A stretch of 64,000 bases of DNA from Enterococcus sp. DIV2402 (GCF_017426705.2 NZ_CP147251.1:741001-805000); one strand, 5' to 3'. Shown: positions 19,736-29,559, counted from the stretch's first letter. Notes: generated from the sequence alone by a model not told the origin. Numbers and translations are program-made.

Positions 19736-20962
19736 ATGGGGTTATTTGATAAGATTAAGAGCGCCTTTATTCGTGACAAAGAAAAAGAGCAAGAATCAGA
19801 AGTTGAAGAAATTGAAGAAGTTGATCAAGTCGAAGAAGACGCTGAGGATCTCGTGGTTGAAGAGACTCAAGAAATAACGGAAACAGAAATCGAAGAAGCT
19901 GAAGTCGAAGAAGTTGAGGCGACTATCGAGGAAGTTACGGAAGTTGTCCCAGAACCAATTGAAATCAGTGAAGAAGAAATATCAGAAGTGACAGCGTCTG
20001 AACCAGTTTCAGAATCGATTGACACGCAAGAAAAATACAACAAAGGTTTAGCAAAAACTCGTAAAACATTTAAACAACGGATGAATGAATTGTTTGCTAA
20101 CTTCCGTTCAGTAGACGAAGATTTCTTTGAAGAAGTCGAAGAAACGTTGATTGGTGCCGATGTTGGTTTCGAAACGTCGATGAGAATTGCTGATGAATTA
20201 CGCCAAGAGGTGAAGTTACGGAATGCTAAAAAACCAGCAGCCGTTCAAAATGCAATTATCGAAAAACTAGTCGATTTATACGAAGAAGAAGGCTTAAATG
20301 AAGTCAATGAATTAAATCTACAAACAAATGGCTTATCTGTTTTCTTATTTGTCGGTGTAAATGGGGTAGGTAAAACGACAAGTATTGGGAAATTAGCCAA
20401 TCAATATCGCTTAGAAGGCAAAAAAGTTCTATTAGCAGCCGCGGATACGTTCCGAGCTGGGGCGATTGATCAGTTGGTTGTGTGGGGCGAACGCGCACAA
20501 GTCGAAGTTGTCCGTGGCAAAGCTGGTGGTGACCCGGCAGCAGTTGTGTTTGATGCGATGCAACGTGCCAAAGAAGAGCATGCCGATGTTTTATTAGTGG
20601 ATACGGCTGGTCGTTTGCAGAACAAAGTGAACTTGATGAACGAATTAGATAAAATCAAACGGATTATTCAACGAGTTGACCCAGAAGCACCTCATGAGGT
20701 ATTGCTTGTTTTGGATGCAACAACGGGACAAAATGCAATGACACAAGCCAAACAATTCAAAGAAACAACGGATGTGACTGGTTTAGTTTTAACCAAACTA
20801 GATGGCACAGCAAAAGGTGGAATTGTGTTAGCTATTCGTAATGAATTGCACTTGCCAGTAAAACTTGTGGGTCTAGGGGAAGGCATTGACGACTTAGAGC
20901 CATTTAACCCGAATGATTTTGTTGTCGGTTTATTCAAAGAACTTTTACAAGAAGAATATTGA
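19736..20962 (+). CDS. ftsY: Signal recognition particle receptor FtsY
   Basis: 408-residue SRP receptor GTPase that docks ribosome-nascent chain complexes at the membrane. A very acidic, repetitive N-terminal A domain (residues about 15-100, rich in EVEEIEEV-type repeats) precedes the NG domain. GTPase motifs: GVNGVGKTTSIGKLA (G1), AADTFRAGA, DTAGR (G3), TKLDGTAKGG (G4). Length normal for enterococci. AAGGAG lies before the ATG; a terminator follows directly. Confidence 0.97.
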   Translation: MGLFDKIKSAFIRDKEKEQESEVEEIEEVDQVEEDAEDLVVEETQEITETEIEEAEVEEVEATIEEVTEVVPEPIEISEEEISEVTASEPVSESIDTQEKYNKGLAKTRKTFKQRMNELFANFRSVDEDFFEEVEETLIGADVGFETSMRIADELRQEVKLRNAKKPAAVQNAIIEKLVDLYEEEGLNEVNELNLQTNGLSVFLFVGVNGVGKTTSIGKLANQYRLEGKKVLLAAADTFRAGAIDQLVVWGERAQVEVVRGKAGGDPAAVVFDAMQRAKEEHADVLLVDTAGRLQNKVNLMNELDKIKRIIQRVDPEAPHEVLLVLDATTGQNAMTQAKQFKETTDVTGLVLTKLDGTAKGGIVLAIRNELHLPVKLVGLGEGIDDLEPFNPNDFVVGLFKELLQEEY

Positions 20963-20963
20963 G

Positions 20964-20996
20964 AAAAAGACAGCTGAAGATTCGGCTGTCTTTTTT
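20964..20996 (+). terminator. Terminator after ftsY
   Basis: 11-bp stem AAAAAGACAGC/GCTGTCTTTTT with a T-run, directly after the ftsY stop. Confidence 0.85.
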
Positions 20997-21096
20997 GCTT
21001 GAAAATTTTTAGAAAAAGAGACAAAAAGTAAGCAAGTCTTTTCAGTTGTTGATATAATACGGATAATACCTTGTTTGAAAGAAGGGAAACTTACTG

Positions 21097-23358
21097 ATGA
21101 ATATTCAACAAATTTTAGAAAAACAAGAACTCCAACCGTATTTATTAAAAGTCCGTTATGGAATGGAGAAAGAAAGTCAACGTGTGACCGTAACAGGTGA
21201 TTTAGTTACGACAGATTATCCGAATACTTTGGGGAATCGCACACACCATCCCTATATTCAGACGGATTTTGCTGAGACACAAATGGAATTGATTACACCT
21301 GTGACAGAAAGCATTCCAGAACTATTTCGCTATTTAGCAGCTATTCACGATGTTACGTATCGTTCAATGAATAATGAAGAAATGTTGTGGCCATTAAGCA
21401 TGCCACCAGCATTACCAGAAAAAGATGAAGACATTATCATCGCAAAATTGGAAAATTTTGAAGATGTTTTATATCGTCGCTATTTGGCAAAGACGTATGG
21501 TCGTCGTAAACAGATGGTCAGTGGTATTCATTTTAATTTTGAATTTGGAGATGCGTTAATCAGAAAATTATTTGAAGCACAAAAGGAAGTAACCGATTAT
21601 CAACAATTTAAAACTGACATTTATTTAAAAGTAACACGCAATTATTTACACTATCGTTGGTTAATCACGTATTTCTTTGGAGCAACACCCACTAGTGAAG
21701 CTCGTTATTTCGTTGATGAAAAAGGACCAAATGAGCCCGTACGCAGCATTCGGAACAGTGTCTACGGTTATAAAAACCATGAAGATGTACAAGTCACTTA
21801 TGCGACGATTCAAGATTATTTAGCCGATATTGACCGCATGGTAGAAGAGGGCAAATTATCAGAAGAAAAAGAATTTTATGCACCAGTTCGTTTGCGTGGC
21901 GGGAAAAAAGTTGCTGATTTAGCCTCAGCGGGTATCCGTTATATTGAATTACGAAATATCGATTTAAATCCTTTTGAAAAATACGGTATTAGCGAACTGC
22001 AAGTGGAATTTTTACATGTCTTTTTACTCTTCCTATTGTGGAAAGATGAAGGCAACGATGCCGATGAATGGGTAGCACAAGGAGACGAAAAAGAAAAAAT
22101 CGTTTCTTTAGAACATCCACTTCAACCTACTATTTTTATCGAAGAAGCCCGTGAATTGCTTGCTGAATTTGCTGCATTTATTGATAAATTAGCCCTTCCT
22201 GTATCAGAAAATTTACTTGCTGATTTGGAAGAACAACTGGATGATCCTGCAAAAACCCTAGCTGGGAAATTATATCTAGCTAGTCAACAAACGAGTCAAA
22301 AAGAATTAGCAGTCACTCATGGCAAACAATATCATGACTATGCGTGGGAACGTCCTTATCAATTAGCTGGTTTCCGTGAAATGGAATTGTCGACACAAAT
22401 TTTACTTTTTGACGCGATTCAAAAAGGCATTCAAGTCGAAGTGCTTGATGAAAGCGACCAATTCCTGAAATTAAAAGTAGGCGATAAGGTTGAATACGTC
22501 AAAAATGCCAACATGACGAGTAAAGATAACTATATCGTGCCGTTAATTATGGCAAATAAAACCGTTACTAAAAAAGTTTTAGCCAATGCGGGCTACCGTG
22601 TGCCCGCTGGTCGTGAATTTGATGACAAAGCAACTGCTTTGCAAGGCTATGCTGAATTTGCTGAGCAAGGTTTTGTCGTAAAACCGAAAACAACAAATTA
22701 TGGGCTAGGCATTTCTATTTTTAAAGAAGGAGCTTCCTTTGAAGATTATCAAGAAGCAGTGGATATTGCTTTTTCAGAAGATCATTCAATTTTAGTTGAA
22801 GAATTTTTACCTGGTACGGAATATCGTTTCTTTGTGTTAGATGGTGAAACGAAGGCCATCATGCTTCGTGTCCCAGCCAACGTCCAAGGGGATGGTATTC
22901 ATACTATTACTGAATTAGTAGCAAAGAAAAATGAAGACCCATTGCGTGGAACAGATCACCGGGCACCATTGGAATTGATTCAACTAGGAAATATTGAAAA
23001 GTTGATGTTAAAAGCGCAAGGCTACACCGTGGATTCGATTCCACAAGCAGGAACAATCGTGTATCTACGCGAAAATTCCAATATTAGTACGGGTGGCGAC
23101 TCCATTGATATGACGAAAGAGATTCCAGAAGATTATCAAAAGGTTGCGGCAGCAGCAGTCGAGGCGTTAGGTGCAGTGATTTGCGGGATTGATTTAATTA
23201 TTCCTGATAAAAATCGTCCAGCAGATGAGCCCGGAGCGTACGGTATTATTGAAGCAAACTTTAATCCAGCGATGCACATGCATATGTATTCGTATCAAGG
23301 CCAAAGTCGTCGTTTAACGATGGATGTCTTAAATTTATTATTTCCTGAAGTAATGTAA
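21097..23358 (+). CDS. gshAB: Bifunctional glutamate-cysteine ligase/glutathione synthetase
   Basis: 753-residue fused GshF/GshAB enzyme that makes glutathione from Glu, Cys and Gly. The N-terminal two thirds are gamma-glutamylcysteine ligase-like (RYGMEKESQRV, HPYIQTDFAETQMEL, MVSGIHFNFEFGD, RYIELRNIDLNPF). The C-terminal part is an ATP-grasp domain (FVVKPKTTNYGLGI, LVEEFLPGTEYRFFVLDG, GIIEANFNPAMHMH). This fusion is typical of enterococci, streptococci and Listeria. Single-gene transcript: a TATAAT lies near 21055, and a terminator follows. Confidence 0.96.
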   Translation: MNIQQILEKQELQPYLLKVRYGMEKESQRVTVTGDLVTTDYPNTLGNRTHHPYIQTDFAETQMELITPVTESIPELFRYLAAIHDVTYRSMNNEEMLWPLSMPPALPEKDEDIIIAKLENFEDVLYRRYLAKTYGRRKQMVSGIHFNFEFGDALIRKLFEAQKEVTDYQQFKTDIYLKVTRNYLHYRWLITYFFGATPTSEARYFVDEKGPNEPVRSIRNSVYGYKNHEDVQVTYATIQDYLADIDRMVEEGKLSEEKEFYAPVRLRGGKKVADLASAGIRYIELRNIDLNPFEKYGISELQVEFLHVFLLFLLWKDEGNDADEWVAQGDEKEKIVSLEHPLQPTIFIEEARELLAEFAAFIDKLALPVSENLLADLEEQLDDPAKTLAGKLYLASQQTSQKELAVTHGKQYHDYAWERPYQLAGFREMELSTQILLFDAIQKGIQVEVLDESDQFLKLKVGDKVEYVKNANMTSKDNYIVPLIMANKTVTKKVLANAGYRVPAGREFDDKATALQGYAEFAEQGFVVKPKTTNYGLGISIFKEGASFEDYQEAVDIAFSEDHSILVEEFLPGTEYRFFVLDGETKAIMLRVPANVQGDGIHTITELVAKKNEDPLRGTDHRAPLELIQLGNIEKLMLKAQGYTVDSIPQAGTIVYLRENSNISTGGDSIDMTKEIPEDYQKVAAAAVEALGAVICGIDLIIPDKNRPADEPGAYGIIEANFNPAMHMHMYSYQGQSRRLTMDVLNLLFPEVM

Positions 23359-23400
23359 AAAAGTCGGTCGTTCATCTGCTCATGAACGATCGACTTTTTA
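23357..23400. terminator. Bidirectional terminator between gshAB and the ABC exporter
   Basis: Stem of about 18 bp (23357-23375 with 23382-23399, one G-T mismatch) with A and T runs at the two ends, placed between convergent genes. Confidence 0.85.
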
Positions 23401-23419
23401 TTGTGTGTCATTTTCACCG

Positions 23420-25192
23420 TTATTCTTTAAACTGGCTTTGATGAAGCTGTGCATATAGTCCATTCTGTTGAAGTAATTCCGCATGATTACCTTGTTCAAC
23501 AATCGTGCCTTGGGCCATGACTAAAATTAAATCGGCTTTTTCAATGGTTGATAGACGATGAGCAATCACAAAGCTCGTTCGATTTTCAGTTATGCGTTGC
23601 ATAGCTGTTTGGATTTCGACTTCTGTACGCGTATCTACGCTGGATGTTGCTTCATCTAAAATAACCACTGGCGGATTGGCTAAAATCACTCGAGCAATCG
23701 TTAATAATTGTTGTTGCCCTTGTGATAGGGAGCCATTCTCACTAGAAATGATTGTGTCATAGCCCTCTGGTAACGTTCGAATAAAGTGGTCACATTGTGC
23801 CATTTTGGCAACGTCGATGATTTCTTCTCGTGTCGCTTCTTTTTTGCCATAAGCAATATTCTCCGCGACAGTGCCTTCAAATAACCAAGTATTTTGAAGA
23901 ACCATTCCAAACATAGAGCGTAATTCTTTACGAGATAATGTTGTAATATCATGACCGTCAAACATAATTTTACCACCGTTAATTTCATAAAAACGCATCA
24001 GTAAATTGACCAAAGTTGTTTTACCCGCACCAGTTGGACCTACAATCGCAATCATTTTATTCGGTTGGGCTTCAAAACTGATATCGTTCATTAATAATTT
24101 ATCTGGCGTATAACCAAATTGGACATGTTCAAAGGTGATTTGACCTTGCGGATATTTCAGTTTATTTGTATGGTTACTGTCAGGGATTTCTTCTGGTTGG
24201 TCTAAAATCACTAACACTCGGTCCAAGGATGCCATGGCGCTTTGAATGGCATTAATGACATAAGAAAAATTAGTGATAGGCTCAGACACTTGATTCACGT
24301 ATTGAAGATAAGCTTGAATAATCCCGATGGTCATCGATCCTTGAATGACCATACCCGCACCAAGAATGGCACTGACAATAAAAGCGAGTTGGTTAATGAA
24401 ACGAACCGCAGGATAAATCGCAAAGTCAAAAAATTGTGAATTTTGAAAGGCTTGTGCATGCTGTCTATTTGTTTTATCAAGCATGTCAGCTGTCAATTGT
24501 TGATTGTGGAAGGCTTTTATTTCTAAATTCCCAGAGAAAAATTCTTCAACTTGATTGTTTAAATTTCCTAATTCAACTTGATTTTTATCCGCTAAAATTT
24601 TGTTTTTATTGGCAATCCAGCCTGTTACCAGCGTAGCTAGAGCAATAACCAACAAGATAATCCCGGTTAATTTCAAATCTATATAAAACAACATTGCTAG
24701 ACCTAAGGAAATATTGACAACCGAAGAAAATAACTGATTAATTCCTGTTAGAAGCACTTCAGAAATGCGGTTAATATCATTCGTTGTACGACTTAGAATA
24801 TCTCCTACTTGATGTGTATCAAAAAAGGACATCGGGAGCACTTTAAATTTTTGTGAGATTTCTTTTCGTAAACGTAAGGTGATTTGCTCACTGAGCGAGG
24901 CCATCATCTTTTCTTGCAAATAAGAAAAAATCGCACTGATAATCGCAATTCCTAGCAAAATAAGCACAGGGAAGCCCAAGACCCCTTTGATTGTCGAAAA
25001 AGTTAGCGTGCTCGATGCGCGTTGAATCGTCGCTAATAAATTATCAATGGCAACAGCCATAATTAACGGCATCACTGTCACCAGAGTATTACTAATTAAA
25101 CTACAAATAGCTAAAAGATAGAAATATTTCCGTTCTGGCTTAATAAAAGTAACGAAGCGTTTAAAACTCCCATGTTTTTGAGTCATCTCCAT
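23420..25192 (-). CDS. ABC exporter subunit with canonical ATP site (heterodimeric multidrug type)
   Basis: 590-residue half-transporter with six membrane helices (to about residue 310) fused to an ATPase domain. The ATPase has Walker A GPTGAGKTT, signature LSQGQQQLL, Walker B VVILDEATSSVD with the catalytic Glu, and H-loop His in FVIAHRLST. Its partner upstream has a degenerate site, so together they form an asymmetric exporter of the LmrCD/EfrAB/TM287-288 kind. AAAGGAGG 8 bases before the ATG lies inside the upstream gene; the 32-base overlap indicates coupling. Substrate unknown; multidrug or peptide export is inferred from the family and the MerR neighbour. Confidence 0.9.
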   Translation of the reverse strand: MEMTQKHGSFKRFVTFIKPERKYFYLLAICSLISNTLVTVMPLIMAVAIDNLLATIQRASSTLTFSTIKGVLGFPVLILLGIAIISAIFSYLQEKMMASLSEQITLRLRKEISQKFKVLPMSFFDTHQVGDILSRTTNDINRISEVLLTGINQLFSSVVNISLGLAMLFYIDLKLTGIILLVIALATLVTGWIANKNKILADKNQVELGNLNNQVEEFFSGNLEIKAFHNQQLTADMLDKTNRQHAQAFQNSQFFDFAIYPAVRFINQLAFIVSAILGAGMVIQGSMTIGIIQAYLQYVNQVSEPITNFSYVINAIQSAMASLDRVLVILDQPEEIPDSNHTNKLKYPQGQITFEHVQFGYTPDKLLMNDISFEAQPNKMIAIVGPTGAGKTTLVNLLMRFYEINGGKIMFDGHDITTLSRKELRSMFGMVLQNTWLFEGTVAENIAYGKKEATREEIIDVAKMAQCDHFIRTLPEGYDTIISSENGSLSQGQQQLLTIARVILANPPVVILDEATSSVDTRTEVEIQTAMQRITENRTSFVIAHRLSTIEKADLILVMAQGTIVEQGNHAELLQQNGLYAQLHQSQFKE

Positions 25193-26927
25193 CTGAGTTT
25201 CCTCCTTTAAAATCTATTCCCTGAGAAAATGCGAATTCTTGATAGGTTTGATTGTTTTTTAACAACTCTTCATGTGTTCCTTGACCAACAATCCGACCTT
25301 CATCTAGAACAATAATTCGGTCGGCATCTTTAATCGTACTTAATCGTTGTGCGACAATTAAAAAAGTTGCTTCAGGCATCTGCGTTGCTAAAGAATGACG
25401 TAATAAAGCGTCTGTTTGATAGTCAAGAGCTGAAAAACTGTCGTCAAAAATATAAAGTTGTGCTGGTTTGACTAACGCTCTAGCAATACTCAAGCGTTGT
25501 TTTTGACCCCCAGAAAAATTTGTTCCTCCTTGGGCAACAAAACTATGAATACCTTGATCTTGCTGAGACACGAAGTCTGTGGCTTGAGCAATTTCCAGAG
25601 CCTGCGCCATCATTTCATCTGTAGCAGAAGCGTAGCCCATTTTTAAATTACTGGCGATTGTGCCACTAAAAAGAAAGGCTTTTTGTGGGACGTAGCTAAT
25701 TTTATGAATTAAGTCGGCTTGCGGAATCGTTTTTAACTCTTGTCCGTCAATAAGTATGTGTCCTTTTTGAATCGTAGTTAAATGGAGTAGGACTTTCGCA
25801 ATGGTACTTTTACCTGAACCAGTGCCGCCGACAATCGCTGTGGTTTTTCCTTTCAAAATATCAAAAGAAATATCATTTAACACAGGTTCAGCACCGTTAT
25901 AAGCGAAAGTTACGTGTTGAAAACGGACAAAAGGCGCACCCTCTTGGATAGAAGGTGCTGCTGAATCTGCCTGTGTGATTATTTCTGGTGTTGTTTCCAG
26001 CACCTCATTCACCCGATTCAGAGAAGCCAAGGAACGAGGCAGAGTGACAATCACCATTGCCGCCACAATTAGATAAGCTAAGGTCAGGACAGAATATTCA
26101 ATCACCGCAGTCACAACACCAATTTGCAACTGTCCACTGCCGACTAGAAGACCACCAAACCAAATAATTAAAGAAAAAACCAAACCCATTAATAAATAAG
26201 CAATTGGAGTTAAGAAGGCAAAAATTTTATTCACCCGAATCATGCTATCTGCATAATCTGTAAAACGTTGATTGAGTTTTGTTTCTTCTACATGTTGCTT
26301 ATCAAATGCTCGAATCATCATCATGCCGTTGAAAAATTCTCTAAGTTTCACCATCATTTTATCTAAACGAATTTGAATTTCGCGGGATAATGGTAAGCCT
26401 TTTTTCAATAAATAGTTCACGGAAAGCAAATATAAGACAATCGCCAAAAGAGGAATGCTAGCTAATTTAGGTGAATGAATCGCTGTCATCACTACGGCGA
26501 ATAGACAAATAATAGGAGCTGGAATAATCAACTGTAATGCCATTACCATCGAACGTTGAATATTGGTCACGTCGTTCATCATTCGAGTTAATAAGCTTGA
26601 GATATTAAACGATTCCACATCTTGAATCGATAACAGTTGAATTTTATGATAAAAATTACGTCTTAGTTCATAGCCGTATAAGGCAGCTAATCGGGCAGAT
26701 AAATAACTACCGTAAATCGCCGCAGCACTACCAGCTAACGCGACAGCTAGCATTTGCCCCCCGATTTTCATCACTAAGGAATAATTGTTGGAAGCAATAC
26801 CACTATCGATAAGCTCACCAATTAAAAAAGGAACAGCTAACGTTCCTAACACTTGAATAATTAAACTGAGTAGGGTTAAAAGACTCAATTTTTTGTTTTT
26901 TGAAAAAAATAATATTAGATGTTTCAT
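25161..26927 (-). CDS. ABC exporter subunit with degenerate ATP site
   Basis: 588-residue half-transporter: membrane domain (about residues 15-300), then ATPase domain with Walker A GGTGSGKST and signature FSGGQKQRLSIARAL. Walker B reads LYIFDDSFSALD (Asp in place of the catalytic Glu), and the H-loop reads VAQRLST (Gln in place of His). These two substitutions mark the inactive half of heterodimeric exporters. I start it at ATG 26927; the longer frame to 27008 would run across the MerR-type leader. It is the first gene after the MerR-controlled promoter, so both subunits are probably induced by the MerR ligand. Confidence 0.9.
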   Translation of the reverse strand: MKHLILFFSKNKKLSLLTLLSLIIQVLGTLAVPFLIGELIDSGIASNNYSLVMKIGGQMLAVALAGSAAAIYGSYLSARLAALYGYELRRNFYHKIQLLSIQDVESFNISSLLTRMMNDVTNIQRSMVMALQLIIPAPIICLFAVVMTAIHSPKLASIPLLAIVLYLLSVNYLLKKGLPLSREIQIRLDKMMVKLREFFNGMMMIRAFDKQHVEETKLNQRFTDYADSMIRVNKIFAFLTPIAYLLMGLVFSLIIWFGGLLVGSGQLQIGVVTAVIEYSVLTLAYLIVAAMVIVTLPRSLASLNRVNEVLETTPEIITQADSAAPSIQEGAPFVRFQHVTFAYNGAEPVLNDISFDILKGKTTAIVGGTGSGKSTIAKVLLHLTTIQKGHILIDGQELKTIPQADLIHKISYVPQKAFLFSGTIASNLKMGYASATDEMMAQALEIAQATDFVSQQDQGIHSFVAQGGTNFSGGQKQRLSIARALVKPAQLYIFDDSFSALDYQTDALLRHSLATQMPEATFLIVAQRLSTIKDADRIIVLDEGRIVGQGTHEELLKNNQTYQEFAFSQGIDFKGGNSDGDDSKTWEF

Positions 26928-27013
26928 TGTGAGTACTCTCTTTCTTTTTAGTAATTGCTTGAAAATCAGGAAATAAATCAAGCAGGAGGAGCGTTTCAAG
27001 AATCGCAAGTTTT

Positions 27014-27044
27014 ATTCTAAACCTTCAAGTAGCTTGAATGTCAA
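27014..27044 (-). promoter_or_regulatory. MerR-type promoter and operator of the ABC exporter
   Basis: On the minus strand, a perfect TTGACA (27039-27044), a 19-base spacer and TAGAAT (27014-27019). The spacer holds the perfect inverted repeat TTCAAG-TAG-CTTGAA (27024-27038). A 19-bp spacer with a dyad is the hallmark of promoters activated by MerR-family proteins, which untwist DNA to realign the boxes. The merR gene begins 47 bases away on the other strand. Confidence 0.85.
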
Positions 27045-27090
27045 TGAGAAAAGTTTTATCATTGTACTAAAAAGAAAAAGGCGGTGCATT

Positions 27091-27849
27091 ATGGAAGAAA
27101 AAACCTATACCATCGGAGAAATCGCAAAATTATTTCAAATCCCCACATCAACCATTCGTTACTGGGAAGAAAAGGAAATCTTTTCTGCGAAGCGCAATGA
27201 TGAAAATGATTATCGAGAATATACTATTCAAACGATTATTGAATTATTAGATGTCGTTTTCTATCGCAATCTAAATATTCCGATTCAAAAAATGAAAAAT
27301 TTTAATCGCTTGCGCCCAGAAGAAATCTATTCGCTTTTGGAAGATACCGAAGTCGAGGTTCAACAAGAATTACAACATCTCAAAAAAAAGTTTCGCGGCA
27401 TTGCTCGCAGAAAAGAACAACTAGAAAGCTTATTTCATTTACAAGAGAAACAATATGAAAAAGAACCCATAAATATAAAAAAAATTGTGCCGTTTGACCT
27501 TCTAAATGCCGAAGATATGCAAATTCAATTGCAACAACTAGCTAATTTTGTTTTGTATAAGGAAAAAGAAGAGGAATTATTTCAAATGGGGTTAGCTGTA
27601 AGTGGGGAGTCGTCTAAGAAGGAAATTTGGAAAAGTGAACCGAAACAAACACCTCTTTATGTGACGTGTTTATTAACCTGTGATGCCGAAAACTTTGATT
27701 CAAATAATTTTATTGAACATAAAAATGCTATGAACGCACAAGGTTTTTCGATTAAAGGCGTAATTGCTAGTTATTTAGCTACTGCCTCTGAAGGAAATGG
27801 AAAAACCATGGATTATTATAAAGCTTGGTTAGAAATTGTTCCTTTATAA
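27091..27849 (+). CDS. MerR-family transcriptional regulator
   Basis: 252-residue regulator. The N-terminal winged helix-turn-helix reads YTIGEIAKLFQIPTSTIRYWEEKEIFSAKRN, followed by a dimerisation coiled coil (about residues 80-125) and a C-terminal region of about 125 residues without a named domain, presumably the effector-binding part. The start is the ATG at 27091, after AAAGGCGG; the in-frame codon at 27034 lies within the operator. It is divergent from the ABC exporter and most likely controls it through the 19-bp-spacer promoter. The ligand is unknown; no cysteine cluster typical of metal sensors is evident. Confidence 0.88.
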   Translation: MEEKTYTIGEIAKLFQIPTSTIRYWEEKEIFSAKRNDENDYREYTIQTIIELLDVVFYRNLNIPIQKMKNFNRLRPEEIYSLLEDTEVEVQQELQHLKKKFRGIARRKEQLESLFHLQEKQYEKEPINIKKIVPFDLLNAEDMQIQLQQLANFVLYKEKEEELFQMGLAVSGESSKKEIWKSEPKQTPLYVTCLLTCDAENFDSNNFIEHKNAMNAQGFSIKGVIASYLATASEGNGKTMDYYKAWLEIVPL

Positions 27850-27857
27850 TCAACCAT

Positions 27858-27898
27858 AAAAAGAAAGCCGAATGCTTGAGCATTCGGCTTTCTTTTTT
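27858..27898. terminator. Bidirectional terminator after merR
   Basis: 18-bp stem (27858-27875 with 27880-27897, TTGA loop), A-run left and T-run right, between convergent genes. The right arm overlaps the end of the minus-strand gene. Confidence 0.88.
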
Positions 27899-28304
27899 AG
27901 TCAATATCTAAAGACATTGTTTGTTTGCTGTCATCAACGTGCAACCCTGTTAATTGTTCCCACCACAATTTCATATCTTTTTCATAGGTTGTCGGGAAAA
28001 TTTGCACAATGTCAATTAATGGTCGGTTTTGCAAGGTAGTGTTTGGATAATTTAAAAGCAAGTTATGTTTCAATTCACTCAATAAACTATAATATTGAAA
28101 CATTAAGAAATTCATTTCTTCAGGATCTTCTTCAAGCAAGACTTTTGGTGCACGATCAAGCATGAAACCAAAGCTACGCATCATAAACATAATACCGTCT
28201 AAATGTTCAGGTTCAATTAAGGACGTGTCTTTTAATAAATCAATGTGGATATCAAGTGCAGTAACCAATTCCTTTTTTAATTCATTGTATGATGGTGTGG
28301 ACAT
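27897..28304 (-). CDS. Conserved hypothetical protein
   Basis: 135 residues, acidic, mostly helical, no membrane segment and no motif I can name. The ATG at 28304 is 8 bases after AAAGGAGG; an in-frame TTG two codons upstream is too close to the site. It follows the YueI-like gene by 15 bases on the same strand, so both are one transcript. Function not assigned. Confidence 0.75.
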   Translation of the reverse strand: MSTPSYNELKKELVTALDIHIDLLKDTSLIEPEHLDGIMFMMRSFGFMLDRAPKVLLEEDPEEMNFLMFQYYSLLSELKHNLLLNYPNTTLQNRPLIDIVQIFPTTYEKDMKLWWEQLTGLHVDDSKQTMSLDID

Positions 28305-28319
28305 AACCAATTCCTCCTT

Positions 28320-28763
28320 TTAACGAAAAAGTTTGTGCCAAAATGTTTCTTTCTTCGGTGCTGCTTGTTTTTGGCTAGGGGCAACAGTAACTTTTTTTTC
28401 TATATCAATGGTTTGTTCGTTGACTGCTGTTTTAGCAACAACCAGTAAACCAATCCTGTCGTTTTGATAAGGGTCTGCTGTAGCGACAACAGTGAACGGC
28501 AGATTCGCTTGCATGGCTAATTGAATATACGTCTGTTGAACTGTTTCTGGTACTTTTCCGTTAATTAAAATCTTGCTGTTGGGATACTCTTTCAGATGTT
28601 TACGGAGATAGTCTTCATTTTGTTGCTTGGTCATTTGGGAAATGGTCATACTAAGATAGCAACGCTCACGAAAGGTACCTAAATATTTTCGTTGCTCATC
28701 GGGTTTGAGTAATGGCACGCCGTAGAGACCATTATCCAGGTGTTTTTGAAGTTCGTCGGTCAT
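28320..28763 (-). CDS. YueI family protein (DUF1694)
   Basis: 147 residues. The core GLYGVPLLKPDEQRKYLGTF followed by RERCYLSMTISQM is characteristic of the YueI/DUF1694 family, which has a Rossmann-like fold and no known activity. The C-terminal 30 residues are a variable linker ending KETFWHKLFR. Of three consecutive ATG codons, the third (28763) is 6 bases after AGGAGG and is chosen as start. Confidence 0.83.
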   Translation of the reverse strand: MTDELQKHLDNGLYGVPLLKPDEQRKYLGTFRERCYLSMTISQMTKQQNEDYLRKHLKEYPNSKILINGKVPETVQQTYIQLAMQANLPFTVVATADPYQNDRIGLLVVAKTAVNEQTIDIEKKVTVAPSQKQAAPKKETFWHKLFR

Positions 28764-28838
28764 CATCATCCTCCTAAGCATTTAGTTTCGTCTATTATAA
28801 CATAGAACCTAAAAATAAGTTGTTTTATTCACAAGCAG

Positions 28839-28866
28839 TTGTACCTTTTATAAAATACGTTATAAT
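28839..28866 (+). promoter_or_regulatory. Promoter of the GNAT acetyltransferase gene
   Basis: TTGTAC, a 16-base spacer and a perfect TATAAT, 27 bases before the start codon. Confidence 0.65.
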
Positions 28867-28892
28867 AGAGAAATTACCAAGGAGGCGAGCAC

Positions 28893-29465
28893 ATGGAACA
28901 AATAGAAAATCATTATGTCGTTTTTGCAGAAAATCAAGTGTTGGAGACGGAGCGTTTATGCTTACGTCCGCTAACTTTAGCCGATGCGAAAGATATGTTT
29001 GAATATGCGAGCGATGAAGAAACGACAACTTTTGTTTTCCCCACTCATCAAACAATTGAAGAAACACGAACCATTATTGCGTCTGTTTTCATGGCTGATC
29101 CATTTGGAAAATTTGCGCTAGAGCTGAAAGAAAATCATAAAATGATTGGGACGATTGATTTACGAGTAAATATAAAAGAAGGTACTGCTGAAATCGGTTA
29201 TACCCTTAATAAAACTTATTGGGGACAAGGCTTGGTTCCTGAAGCAGCGCATGTTCTGTTAGCTTTAGGTTTTGAAAAACTCCAGTTGATCCGAATTTTT
29301 GCAGTCCATGATTTAAAAAATCCTAAATCTGGTCGTGTGATGGAAAAAATTGGCATGACGAAAGAAAGCACAATTTATGAAGCAAAAAAAATTTATGGCA
29401 AAGTGAGTGATATAGTGACATATGGTATCACGAAAAGTCAGTGGCAAAAGGCCAAAGAACAGTAG
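28893..29465 (+). CDS. GNAT-family N-acetyltransferase (RimJ/RimL type)
   Basis: 190-residue acetyltransferase of the RimJ/RimL-like group: ETERLCLRPLTLADAKDMFEY at the N terminus, GTIDLRV, EIGYTLNKTYWGQGLVPEAA (acetyl-CoA binding motif A) and KNPKSGRVMEKIGM. It transfers acetyl groups to protein N termini or small molecules; the substrate cannot be read from sequence. AAGGAGG precedes the ATG, with its own promoter. Confidence 0.9.
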   Translation: MEQIENHYVVFAENQVLETERLCLRPLTLADAKDMFEYASDEETTTFVFPTHQTIEETRTIIASVFMADPFGKFALELKENHKMIGTIDLRVNIKEGTAEIGYTLNKTYWGQGLVPEAAHVLLALGFEKLQLIRIFAVHDLKNPKSGRVMEKIGMTKESTIYEAKKIYGKVSDIVTYGITKSQWQKAKEQ

Positions 29466-29559
29466 AAGCGTAATCTACCCAAGAAGACTCATTTTGACGT
29501 ATACTTATAGTAAGGAACTGGAATTTTACCAGTGCTTAACAAAGAAAGGGGCGACAAAA

